Source of the DNA: Limnobacter humi
GTDB lineage: Bacteria; Pseudomonadota; Gammaproteobacteria; Burkholderiales; Burkholderiaceae_B
Assembly: GCF_024518835.1 (NCBI RefSeq)
Contig: NZ_JANIGO010000002.1
Coordinates: forward strand, 501,522 to 565,521
Direction: 5' to 3'
DNA length: 64,000 bases
This document shows positions 1 to 7,602 of this stretch, piece by piece. The position numbers and the translations under genes were made by a program. A model generated the notes under the pieces. That model worked only from the letters and a program-made list of their open reading frames with translations, was not told the DNA's origin and searched no databases. The stretch's first letter is position 1. Every line of letters starts with the position of its first letter.

Positions 1-1
1 G

Positions 2-223
2 TCTGAAGTGGAAACACAACAAAACATGGCGGCCATTCAGGAGGCCATTGAAAACCTGCCGGAACGTCAACGTCAGGCCTTTCTGCTGCGTTATTGGGAG
101 GAGATGGACTTGGCGGAGACCGCAAAGATCATGGGATGCTCGGAGGGCAGCGTGAAAACTCACTGCTCTCGGGCCACGAAGGCGTTGGCGGCTGTGCTCA
201 AACAGCAAGGGTTTAGGTCATGA
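2..223 (+). CDS. ECF-type RNA polymerase sigma factor, C-terminal part (5'-truncated by window edge)
   Basis: The reading frame is open to the window edge, so only the last 73 residues are seen. They form a sigma-70 region 4 helix-turn-helix: LPERQRQAFLLRYWEEM is the conserved lead-in, followed by AETAKIMGCSEGSVKTHCSR, which should bind the -35 element. There is no region 2 in view. The stop codon overlaps the ATG of the next gene (ATGA at 220-223), which implies translational coupling with the DUF3619 gene. In Burkholderiales this sigma factor is usually followed by DUF3619, DUF3106 and RDD genes, as here. The GTG at position 8 is not needed as a start because the true start lies upstream. 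Confidence 0.9.
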   Translation, partial: SEVETQQNMAAIQEAIENLPERQRQAFLLRYWEEMDLAETAKIMGCSEGSVKTHCSRATKALAAVLKQQGFRS

Positions 224-723
224 ACGAGGAACGGCTTACCGCAGCAATCATTAAGCGGATGTTGGACGAATCGGTTAAATCACTGCCGTCCAACGTGCAG
301 TCACGCCTGGACGATTCAATCGCCAAAGCATTGCAGACGCATGCGCTGAAATCGGCCCAAAACGCCCAGAAATCATCGCCAGTGATGAAGGCTCTGCCCA
401 CCGGGGGTTTGACGGGCTTCTTCGAAACATTGTCAGGCTGGTTCAACCGCCCTGCACTGTCGCTGGCGCTCAGCGCTGCCTTTGTTGCCGTTTCCGTGGT
501 GGGCGTCGTGAAATATGGGACAGACACATACAACGCCAAGGTCACCGAAACAGCGGATCTGGACGCTGCCATTTTGTCGGATGACTTGCCACCAGACGCG
601 TACCTGGATTCTGGTTTTGTGAACTTCACCACGAAACAACCCAAAGAAGGCCAGTTACCGCCCGATGACGCCATTGATGAATGGATTCAGAAACTGGCCC
701 CAGAGGGCCAGGCTGCCATTTGA
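220..723 (+). CDS. DUF3619 family protein, possible membrane partner of the upstream sigma factor
   Basis: A 167-residue protein with a soluble N-terminal half rich in charged helices (about residues 1-55), a single hydrophobic segment (about residues 86-105, around SLALSAAFVAVSVVGVV) and a C-terminal tail ending in the LDSGFVNFTTKQP region typical of DUF3619. The topology, with an N-terminal cytoplasmic part and one membrane helix next to an ECF sigma gene, resembles an anti-sigma factor. That role is an inference; no zinc-binding anti-sigma motif (HX3CX2C) is visible. It overlaps the sigma gene by 4 bases and is followed within 20 bases by the DUF3106 gene. Confidence 0.85.
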   Translation: MNEERLTAAIIKRMLDESVKSLPSNVQSRLDDSIAKALQTHALKSAQNAQKSSPVMKALPTGGLTGFFETLSGWFNRPALSLALSAAFVAVSVVGVVKYGTDTYNAKVTETADLDAAILSDDLPPDAYLDSGFVNFTTKQPKEGQLPPDDAIDEWIQKLAPEGQAAI

Positions 724-740
724 ATCGGAGCCAGTTCACC

Positions 741-1166
741 ATGAACCACACAGTCATCCGTTTGAAACACTGGAGCTTGACGGCGGGCCTGCTGTTCATC
801 CTCGGGGTACAAACCACGGATGTATTTGCAAAAACACCGTGGAATCAGCTCAGTCCGAAGCAGCAGGAACTGTTGGAACCCATGCGCAACGATTGGAATA
901 ACATGACACCCGCTCAACAAGAGCGTTGGCTGCATGTGGGGAAAAAGTACGAGAATGAGGCCCCAGAGCGGCAAAACATGATGCGTGAACGCGTTAGTAC
1001 CTGGCGCGAGCTCAGTCCACAAGAAAAGGCCGCTGCACGCGCCAACTACAAAGCCCTGCAAGAAAAACAGCAAGGCGAGAAGAATTCAAGCTGGAACAGC
1101 TACCAAACCCTTCGACCGGAAGAGCGGGAGGGCTATCAGGAACGCCCCCGCGGCCGTGGCCGCTAA
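741..1166 (+). CDS. DUF3106 domain protein, secreted
   Basis: A 141-residue protein starting at ATG 741. The longer frame from 681 would begin inside the preceding gene and lacks the signal-peptide layout. Residues 1-30 look like a Sec signal peptide (basic start, hydrophobic core LTAGLLFILGVQT, then VFA). The mature part has repeated W-x-x-L-S/T-P-x-Q/E-x motifs (WNQLSPKQQ, WNNMTPAQQ, WRELSPQEK) that define DUF3106. The C-terminus is rich in Gly, Arg and Pro (RPRGRGR). The function is unknown. Its position as third gene of the sigma/DUF3619 operon suggests a periplasmic target or sensor of that sigma factor. Confidence 0.85.
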   Translation: MNHTVIRLKHWSLTAGLLFILGVQTTDVFAKTPWNQLSPKQQELLEPMRNDWNNMTPAQQERWLHVGKKYENEAPERQNMMRERVSTWRELSPQEKAAARANYKALQEKQQGEKNSSWNSYQTLRPEEREGYQERPRGRGR

Positions 1167-1175
1167 ACCACAACC

Positions 1176-1643
1176 ATGAATATCCGCATTTTAGACCATG
1201 GTCTGATATCGCCCAGTCGTAAGCGGCGCCTAGCCTGCATGCTCTACGAAACCATGCTGCTGTTCGGTGTGGTGTTTATCGCTGGCTATTTCTTCGACAC
1301 ACTCACCCAGAGCAAACATGCGCTGTACCTTCGCCATCAACGGCAGGCGTGGCTGTTTTTTGTCATCGGACTGTATTTTGTCTGGTTTTGGCGGCACGGT
1401 GGCCAGACCTTGGCCATGAAAACCTGGCACATCAAGTTGGTGAATGCCGAGGGCACTGCGGTCGGTTGGGGACAGGCTCTGTTTCGGTACTTGATCTGCT
1501 GGCCTTTGTCGCTCAGTGGCCTGGGTTTTATCTATTCCTGGTTTGATCCACAGGGCCAATTTGCGCAAGACAGACTTTGCAACACACGGCTGGTGAGCAC
1601 CAAGGCCCGCGCACGGGGCGTTGAAGAGGCCACACGTGTGTAG
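1176..1643 (+). CDS. RDD family integral membrane protein
   Basis: A 155-residue protein with three predicted membrane helices (about residues 22-42, 56-73 and 104-123). The opening SPSRKRRLACMLYETMLLFGVVF is the hallmark RDD start, with R/D-type residues in helix 1, and TLAMKTWHIKLVNAEG is the conserved loop after helix 2. RDD proteins are poorly understood; some have been linked to ion transport, but no substrate can be read here. It is the last gene of the four-gene run from the window start and is convergent with the next gene. No terminator hairpin is visible in the 20-base gap. Confidence 0.88.
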   Translation: MNIRILDHGLISPSRKRRLACMLYETMLLFGVVFIAGYFFDTLTQSKHALYLRHQRQAWLFFVIGLYFVWFWRHGGQTLAMKTWHIKLVNAEGTAVGWGQALFRYLICWPLSLSGLGFIYSWFDPQGQFAQDRLCNTRLVSTKARARGVEEATRV

Positions 1644-1663
1644 TCACCCAACAGCCGCATCGT

Positions 1664-2668
1664 TCAACCACCCCCCTTTACCTTGAGTTGTTTCCTCAGG
1701 CTGCGCAAGGCCAACTCCAGACGCAACCAATCCGCCTCGGTTTTCGGTACACCACAACGAATCAACACACCCTGCTCGGTTGGGTAGGTTCGAACCAGAA
1801 TTCCCAATCGCTCCAGCTGATGCGCCCAGGTTTCGGTGTCGACATGCCGAAATGCCACGAAGTAGCCTCCCTTGTACAGATCGTCCTCAACCCCGAGTGT
1901 GGTGGACCACAATCGTTCCAATCGCCCAACGGCCTCACGCAACCGCGCGCGTTGCTCCACCCGCCAGCCCGCTGCCTCAAAAAACTGCAACGCCAGCCAC
2001 CACTGAGGCGCTGACACCGCCTGTGTGCCCACCTCATTGAGCAAAGCGGAACAAACCGCCTTGGGCGCACACACAAAAGCCAGGTTAGCGCCCTGCAGAC
2101 CAGAGAACGGGGCCACCGAGCGCAGCACAATGGCCGGACAGTCATCAATCCAAGCCGCATAGCTGGGCTCATCGGTCCAATCCAGATAAGCCTCATCCAG
2201 AATGAGCCAACCGCCCTGTTGGCGCAATTGATGCGCCAGGGCCTTGACGCGCTCAATCGAGATCAATTCGCAGGTTGGATTGACCGGGCGAGCAAGGATC
2301 AAAACATCGCACTCTGGAATGTCTCCCTCCAGAATCATGTCCACGGGCCAATCCAGCACGATGTGACTGGCCCGTCGGAAGCGCTTGTCCCATTGATCAA
2401 AACTGGGCTCGGCCAACACGATGCGCATGCTGCCATACCAGGTTTGGAACAAACGCGCCAAACCCGAAATACCACTTTCAATGCCAGTGACGGCCAACAC
2501 CGATTCGCAATCAAAGAACTGGCGGGCACGCGCATGAAAATGGGAACGCAATACATCGGCCTTTGCCCAGATGTCTGCAGGCATGGGGGGAAGTGGCAAT
2601 TCATCGGGGGCAACAGAACCCGACAAATCGAGCTTTGCCGCCGCTGCAATCCGGGTGTCAATGAACAT
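1664..2668 (-). CDS. CobC/HisC-like aminotransferase-fold protein lacking the PLP-binding lysine
   Basis: A 334-residue fold-type-I PLP enzyme relative, closest in layout to threonine-phosphate decarboxylase or histidinol-phosphate aminotransferase. Visible landmarks are the NPT loop (RPVNPTCELIS), the cofactor-aspartate motif (LILDEAYLDW) and the C-terminal substrate-arginine motif (GVLIRCGVP). Where the family has RS-x-x-K-F-x-x-L-x-G-x-R-L-G, this protein reads RSVAPFSGLQGANLAF: proline (codon 2108-2110) replaces the Schiff-base lysine and Asn replaces the phosphate-binding Arg. It is probably not an ordinary PLP transaminase. The ATG at 2668 overlaps the end of spoVR by 11 bases; 2713 is an alternative start. 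It is the last gene of the prkA-yeaH-spoVR run. Confidence 0.85.
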   Translation of the reverse strand: MFIDTRIAAAAKLDLSGSVAPDELPLPPMPADIWAKADVLRSHFHARARQFFDCESVLAVTGIESGISGLARLFQTWYGSMRIVLAEPSFDQWDKRFRRASHIVLDWPVDMILEGDIPECDVLILARPVNPTCELISIERVKALAHQLRQQGGWLILDEAYLDWTDEPSYAAWIDDCPAIVLRSVAPFSGLQGANLAFVCAPKAVCSALLNEVGTQAVSAPQWWLALQFFEAAGWRVEQRARLREAVGRLERLWSTTLGVEDDLYKGGYFVAFRHVDTETWAHQLERLGILVRTYPTEQGVLIRCGVPKTEADWLRLELALRSLRKQLKVKGGG

Positions 2669-4124
2669 CAAGGGTTTCCAGATGAACCGGGAAGCCCCAG
2701 AGACGTTCCACATGGGCTAGGGTTTTTTCAGCTTCGCCATCGTTCAGTGGTCGCCCACGTCGACTCATATGACTCAGGGTCAAGGAGCGGTCTGTCATCC
2801 GTGCATACGATGTGACCTGAATGTCGGGCACTGTGCTTTCACGGGAATATTGATCGGCCAACAGGGTCCGAATGCGGCGATAGCCCTCGTCGTTGTGAAT
2901 GCTGTCAATGACCAGGTCGCTCTCATTGACGTGGTCCGCAATTGCGAACAAACGGAAATCACGAATCACTTTGGGAGACAAAAACTGCCGGATGAATGAT
3001 TCGTCCTTGAAGTTGCGCATGGCAAAGTCAATGGCTTTCAGCCAATCGCCTGTGCCGGCCAACTCGGGAAACCAGGCACGATCCTCATCGGTGGGCTTTT
3101 CACACAAGCGGCGAATGTCCGCAAACATGGCAAAGCCCAAGGCGTAGGGGTTCAGTGCACGGTAACGACCATCCCGTGAATCGGGTTGAAACACCACATT
3201 GGTGTGCGAGGTCAGGAACTCCAACATAAACCCGTCGGACACTTGCTTTCGATCGTAGAGCGTATTGAGCAGGGTGTAGTGCCAAAAACTGGCCCAACCT
3301 TCGTTCATCACCTTGGTCTGCCCCTGGGGATAAAAATATTGGGACATTTTGCGAACAATCCGAACCAGTTCACGCTCCCAATCCCGCAATTTGGGCGCCT
3401 CTTTTTCGATAAAGTAAAGCAGGTTTTCCACGGGCTCTGGCGGGTAGTTGTCTTGCTTGCGCTCAATCTTGGCCGCCTCCACCGGCGAGACTTTGGCCAT
3501 GATTTCATCGTACTGCCTGCGCTTTTCCTCGGCGAGATCATCCCGCCGGGCCCTTACTGACGCTTCCGATTCAAAACGGCGTTTGTAGCGGTCCACGCCA
3601 AAATGCTGAATGGCATGGGCGGCATCCAACACTTCCTCCACCGCATCGAAACCGTATTTCTCCTCGCACTCCATCACGTACTTTTTGGCAAACACCAGGT
3701 AGTCGATGATGGCGTCGGCCTGCGTCCACTGACGAAAGAGGTAATTGCCCTTGAAAAACGAGTTGTGACCATAGCAAGCATGCGCAATCACCAGGGTCTG
3801 CATGGTCATGGTGTTTTCTTCCATGAGGTAAGAAATGCAGGGATTGCTGTTGATGACCACTTCATAGGCCAGATTCTGCTGGCCTGTCTCGTACAGATGC
3901 TCGTTGACCGAAAAGGATTTGCCATAACTCCAGTGCGGGTACATTACAGGCATGGCACCGCTGGAATAGGCATCCAGCATTTGCTCGGCGCTGATGACCT
4001 CAATCTGGTTGGGGTAAGTATCCAGCTTGTAGGTATTGGCGGCGATGTCATGCACGGCCTCGTCGATGTCGCGAAGCAATTCGAATGTCCATTCATTGCC
4101 AGCGGAATCCAGGCGCTTGCCCAT
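2658..4124 (-). CDS. spoVR: SpoVR family protein
   Basis: A 488-residue protein of the SpoVR/YcgB family. Family segments include WTFELLRDIDEAVHDIA near the N-terminus, the PVMYPHWSYGKSF segment, YEVVINSNPC, GHNSFFKGN and NEGWASFWHY. The His/Glu-rich elements resemble metal-binding sites, but the biochemical role is unknown. The start is ATG 4124, preceded by a strong GGGAGGG ribosome site; an upstream in-frame TTG at 4139 lies before that site and is rejected. It is third in the prkA-yeaH-spoVR order that is conserved across proteobacteria, 18 bases after yeaH. Family members outside spore-formers belong to stationary-phase or starvation responses. Confidence 0.96.
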   Translation of the reverse strand: MGKRLDSAGNEWTFELLRDIDEAVHDIAANTYKLDTYPNQIEVISAEQMLDAYSSGAMPVMYPHWSYGKSFSVNEHLYETGQQNLAYEVVINSNPCISYLMEENTMTMQTLVIAHACYGHNSFFKGNYLFRQWTQADAIIDYLVFAKKYVMECEEKYGFDAVEEVLDAAHAIQHFGVDRYKRRFESEASVRARRDDLAEEKRRQYDEIMAKVSPVEAAKIERKQDNYPPEPVENLLYFIEKEAPKLRDWERELVRIVRKMSQYFYPQGQTKVMNEGWASFWHYTLLNTLYDRKQVSDGFMLEFLTSHTNVVFQPDSRDGRYRALNPYALGFAMFADIRRLCEKPTDEDRAWFPELAGTGDWLKAIDFAMRNFKDESFIRQFLSPKVIRDFRLFAIADHVNESDLVIDSIHNDEGYRRIRTLLADQYSRESTVPDIQVTSYARMTDRSLTLSHMSRRGRPLNDGEAEKTLAHVERLWGFPVHLETLDVH

Positions 4125-4142
4125 GGCTTTCCCTCCCAACGC

Positions 4143-5399
4143 TCAACGGCCGAATGCCGTCTCTTTTTTTTCAAACAATCCGCGAAACACTGGATAAATG
4201 TCGCGACGGTTGAACAGCTTGCGCATGGCGAAGTGCCCTGCACACTGTTCTTCAACGGCTTCGAAACTCTCCCACAAATCGGAGGCGCGCGCCATGCCAA
4301 ACATCGGTGTGGGCATGGTTTCTACGTAGGCGTAGTAACGCACATGGGGCATGATGTGTTGGATGAGGTAATCGGTACTGCGTTTGGCGTCCCGCGAGGT
4401 GGCATCGCCATCGGAAGCCTGGGCGACGTACACGTTCCAGGCGCTGCCGTGGTATCGCTTCTCGATGATGTCATGCACCAACTGCATGGCGGGCAAAATC
4501 TCGGTTCCGCCACTTTTTTTACCGTAGAAGAAATCTTCTTCAGTCACCTCTTCGGCTTCATCGGTGTGCCGAATAAACACCAACTTCACCTCCTCATATT
4601 TGCGCGTCAAAAACAAATACAGCAAGGTGTAAAAACGCTTTGCCAAATCCTTCTTGGCTTCATCCATGGAGGCGGAGACGTCCATCAAGCAAAACATGAC
4701 CGCATTGGTGGAGGGTTCGGGATACACCACGCGATGGCGAAACCGCAAATCCACTTCATCCAGAAACGGCACATATGGCCGCTTGGACGGGTCTGGCAAA
4801 TCCAGATCGAGTTGATCGTGCTGACCGTCGTCCTCTTCATCTTCTTCACGAGGCTCTAGTGCCACACGCCGCATTAGCGAAGCCTTCATGGTTCGAATGA
4901 CCGACAAGGCGGTTGGTGCGCCCGAGCGGGTGTAACCTGCATTGCGGCTTTTGAAGCGTTTGACAGAGGAAATTTCACGCTTGAGCAACTCGGGTAACTC
5001 AAGGTCGTCAAAGTAGAGGTTTAAAAATTCCTCACGCGACAACACAAAAGTGAAAGCATCTTCTCCACTGCCTTCCCCGGGGTCGTTACCACCCTGCCCT
5101 TGCCCGCCACCCTGCGGACGCGGAATGTGATCACCGGGCACAAAGTCCCGGTTACCCGGTACCACACGTTCGGTATCGCCCCCCTGCCCATACACAAAGG
5201 TGGGCTCAGACACCTCGCGTGTTGGAATACGAACCTTGACCTTACCATCGCCGCTGACATCGGAGATGGACGACTCGCCCGCCACATCCGACACCGCCTT
5301 TTTCAGCTGTGACTTGTAGCGACGAATGAACCGTTCCCGATTCGGCAAGCTTCGATGCTTGCCATTCAGCCTGCGATCAATGATGGTTGAATCGCCCAT
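4143..5399 (-). CDS. yeaH: YeaH/YhbH family protein (DUF444), VWA-type
   Basis: A 418-residue protein starting IIDRRLNGKHRSLPNRERFI, the conserved DUF444 opening; the ATG at 5399 is chosen because the family begins here and AAGGA lies upstream. A Gly-rich, charged linker (about residues 75-110, around GGGQGQGGNDPGEG) precedes the body. VMFCLMDVSASMDEAKK contains a MIDAS-like D-x-S-x-S motif, so the C-terminal half is a von Willebrand A fold. It sits between prkA and spoVR, 11 bases after prkA, and is expected to act with the kinase as a partner or target. Confidence 0.95.
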   Translation of the reverse strand: MGDSTIIDRRLNGKHRSLPNRERFIRRYKSQLKKAVSDVAGESSISDVSGDGKVKVRIPTREVSEPTFVYGQGGDTERVVPGNRDFVPGDHIPRPQGGGQGQGGNDPGEGSGEDAFTFVLSREEFLNLYFDDLELPELLKREISSVKRFKSRNAGYTRSGAPTALSVIRTMKASLMRRVALEPREEDEEDDGQHDQLDLDLPDPSKRPYVPFLDEVDLRFRHRVVYPEPSTNAVMFCLMDVSASMDEAKKDLAKRFYTLLYLFLTRKYEEVKLVFIRHTDEAEEVTEEDFFYGKKSGGTEILPAMQLVHDIIEKRYHGSAWNVYVAQASDGDATSRDAKRSTDYLIQHIMPHVRYYAYVETMPTPMFGMARASDLWESFEAVEEQCAGHFAMRKLFNRRDIYPVFRGLFEKKETAFGR

Positions 5400-5410
5400 G
5401 TCGTGAATCC

Positions 5411-7375
5411 TTACGACGCTTTCTTCACCCGCAAATGCCATTCGACCAGCAAGCGCACTTGCTTCTCGGTGTAACCCTTGGTGACCATGCGGTCCACAAA
5501 GTTGTCATGCTTGTCCTGATTTTCCTTGGAGCCTTTTGCGTCAAAGGAAATGACTGGCAGCAAGTCCTCGGTTTTGCTGAACATGCTGCGTTCAATCACT
5601 TCACGCAGCTTTTCGTAGCTGGTCCAAGAGGGCATTACACCCGCATTGCTGGCTTGGGCACGCAACACAAAGTTCACCACCTCGTTGCGGAAGTCTTTCG
5701 GGTTGGCAATGCCTGCAGGCTTTTCAATCCGGTTAAGCTCTTCGTTCAGCGATTCGCGGTCATAAATTTGACCGGTGGCCGGGTCGCGGAACTCTTCGTT
5801 CTGAATCCACTTGTCGGCAAACTGGATATAACGCTCGAACAGGTTTTGACCGTACTCGCTGTAGCTCTCCAGGTAGGCCGTTTGAATTTCCTTGGCCACA
5901 AACTCGGCGTATTTGGGTGTGAGGTAACTCTTTACAAAGTCCAGGTATTTCCGGGTTTGTTCTTCTGGCAGGTTGTCCTTGATCACTTGCTGCTCCAGCA
6001 CGTACAGCAGGTGTACCGGGTTGGCGGCAATTTCATGGTGATCAAAGTTAAATACCTTGGACAACACTTTGTAAGCCCAACGGGTGGACGAGCCCTGCAT
6101 ACCCTCATCCGGACCGGCTGCATCACGATATTCCTGCAAAGGCTTGGCATGTGGGTCGACGTCTTTCAGATTCTCACCGTCGTACACGCGCATTTTGCTA
6201 TACAGGTTGCTGTTGGCGGGTTCCTTCAGCCGCGTCAGCACACTGAACTGAGCCATCATGTTCAATGTGCCGGGTGCGCAAGGTGCTTTTTTGAGCGATG
6301 AATGCTCCAACAACTTTTCATAAATCTTGACTTCTTCGGACACGCGCAGGCAATACGGCACCTTGACGATATACACCCGGTCCAGGAAGGCTTCGTTGGT
6401 CTTGTTGTTGCGGAACTGCTGCCATTCAGACTCATTGCTGTGCGCCAGGATAATGCCGTCAAACGGAATGGAGCCGAAGCCCTCCGTGCCCTTGAAATTG
6501 CGTTCCTGCGTTGCGGTAAGTAAGGGGTGCAACATCTTGATGGGTGCCTTGAACATTTCCACAAATTCGAGCAGCCCCTGGTTGGCCAGACACAGACCAC
6601 CTGAAAAGCTGTAGGCATCGGGATCGTCCTGGCTGAACTGGTTCAACATGCGAATGTCGACCTTGCCCACCAAGGCGGAAATGTCCTGGTTATTTTCATC
6701 GCCTGGTTCGGTTTTGGCGATCGCCACTTGGTTAAGCGTCGATGGCATCAGGCGAACCACACGAAACTTGCGCAGATCACCGCCAAACTCTTTCATCCGT
6801 TTGGTGGCCCAAGGACTGGCGATGCCCGTCAGGTACCGTTTGGGAATGCCATATTTGTCTTCCAGGGATGAGCCGAACTGGGCTGGATCAAACAGCCCCA
6901 ATGGGCTTTCATTCACTGGCGAACCTTTGAGTGCATAAATGGGCATTTGCTCCATCAGGGCTTTCAGCCGCTCCGCCAGCGATGATTTGGCACTGCCCAC
7001 AGGCCCCAGCAGGTAAAGCACCTGTTTACGTTCCTCCAAGCCTTGCGCGGCGTGACGGAAGTAAGCCACGATGTTTTCAATCACCTCCTCCATGCCATAG
7101 AACTCTTTGAAGGAGGGATACCGGCGAAGTACCCGATTGGCAAACAGACGAGAGAGTCGAGGGTCGTTTCGGGTGTCGATGACCTCGGGCTGACCGATGG
7201 CATGCAGCATGCGTTCGGCAGCGCTGGCATAGGTCATGGGTTCGACCTTGCACAGTTCGAGATACTCCTCAAGGCTCATCTCGGTTTGTTGAAGGGATGA
7301 ATATCGGGACTGGAACTGACCAAATAGGTCTTCACCGCCGGAATTCACAGTTGGTTTGTCAAGCTCAGTGTTCAT
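5411..7375 (-). CDS. prkA: PrkA/YeaG family serine protein kinase with AAA+ domain
   Basis: A 654-residue protein matching the PrkA family over its whole length. An AAA+ ATP-binding module near residues 115-140 holds the Walker A motif LGPVGSAKSSL. Motifs such as RYPSFKEFYGMEE, KGSPVNESPLGLF and the C-terminal kinase-like region (GYTEKQVRLLVEWH at the end) are recognisable. PrkA-type proteins phosphorylate an unknown set of targets in starvation, and E. coli YeaG is linked to survival of nitrogen starvation. ATG 7375 is preceded by GGAGGG; an upstream GTG at 7390 in frame is rejected. It is the first gene of the operon, downstream of a sigma-54-like promoter at 7484-7499. Confidence 0.96.
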   Translation of the reverse strand: MNTELDKPTVNSGGEDLFGQFQSRYSSLQQTEMSLEEYLELCKVEPMTYASAAERMLHAIGQPEVIDTRNDPRLSRLFANRVLRRYPSFKEFYGMEEVIENIVAYFRHAAQGLEERKQVLYLLGPVGSAKSSLAERLKALMEQMPIYALKGSPVNESPLGLFDPAQFGSSLEDKYGIPKRYLTGIASPWATKRMKEFGGDLRKFRVVRLMPSTLNQVAIAKTEPGDENNQDISALVGKVDIRMLNQFSQDDPDAYSFSGGLCLANQGLLEFVEMFKAPIKMLHPLLTATQERNFKGTEGFGSIPFDGIILAHSNESEWQQFRNNKTNEAFLDRVYIVKVPYCLRVSEEVKIYEKLLEHSSLKKAPCAPGTLNMMAQFSVLTRLKEPANSNLYSKMRVYDGENLKDVDPHAKPLQEYRDAAGPDEGMQGSSTRWAYKVLSKVFNFDHHEIAANPVHLLYVLEQQVIKDNLPEEQTRKYLDFVKSYLTPKYAEFVAKEIQTAYLESYSEYGQNLFERYIQFADKWIQNEEFRDPATGQIYDRESLNEELNRIEKPAGIANPKDFRNEVVNFVLRAQASNAGVMPSWTSYEKLREVIERSMFSKTEDLLPVISFDAKGSKENQDKHDNFVDRMVTKGYTEKQVRLLVEWHLRVKKAS

Positions 7376-7483
7376 GGTTCCCTCCTGCACAACTCGCTTT
7401 CACCGCTCGTGCTTACGCACAATCTGACCTGCGCACGATTTCATTTCGCGCTCAAATCCAACATTCCCATCTGCCGATCAAGT

Positions 7484-7499
7484 TGCAAAAAGCAGGCCA
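7484..7499 (-). promoter_or_regulatory. Sigma-54 (RpoN) promoter for the prkA operon
   Basis: On the minus strand the sequence reads TGGCCTGCTTTTTGCA. This matches the -24/-12 consensus TGGCNNGNNNNTTGCW exactly at the GG and GC dinucleotides, which are separated by the required 10 bases. Transcription would start near 7474, giving a leader of about 100 bases before prkA. An imperfect NtrC-like dyad lies just upstream at 7518-7532. No enhancer-binding protein gene is in the window. Confidence 0.6.
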
Positions 7500-7602
7500 C
7501 CTTGCCAGTTTGCCCATGCGCTGTTTTGGTGCCTCAAACAGCGTTCGCCCTTCATCGCGGATTAATTCTTTCAGGTTCACTATCCCCTTATCAATCGCTT
7601 GC

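Noticed and set aside
3603-4859. Long open frame (418 codons) on the plus strand
   Set aside because: It lies antisense to spoVR and yeaH, whose family matches, ribosome sites and operon order are clear; its composition is that of a reverse-complement shadow.
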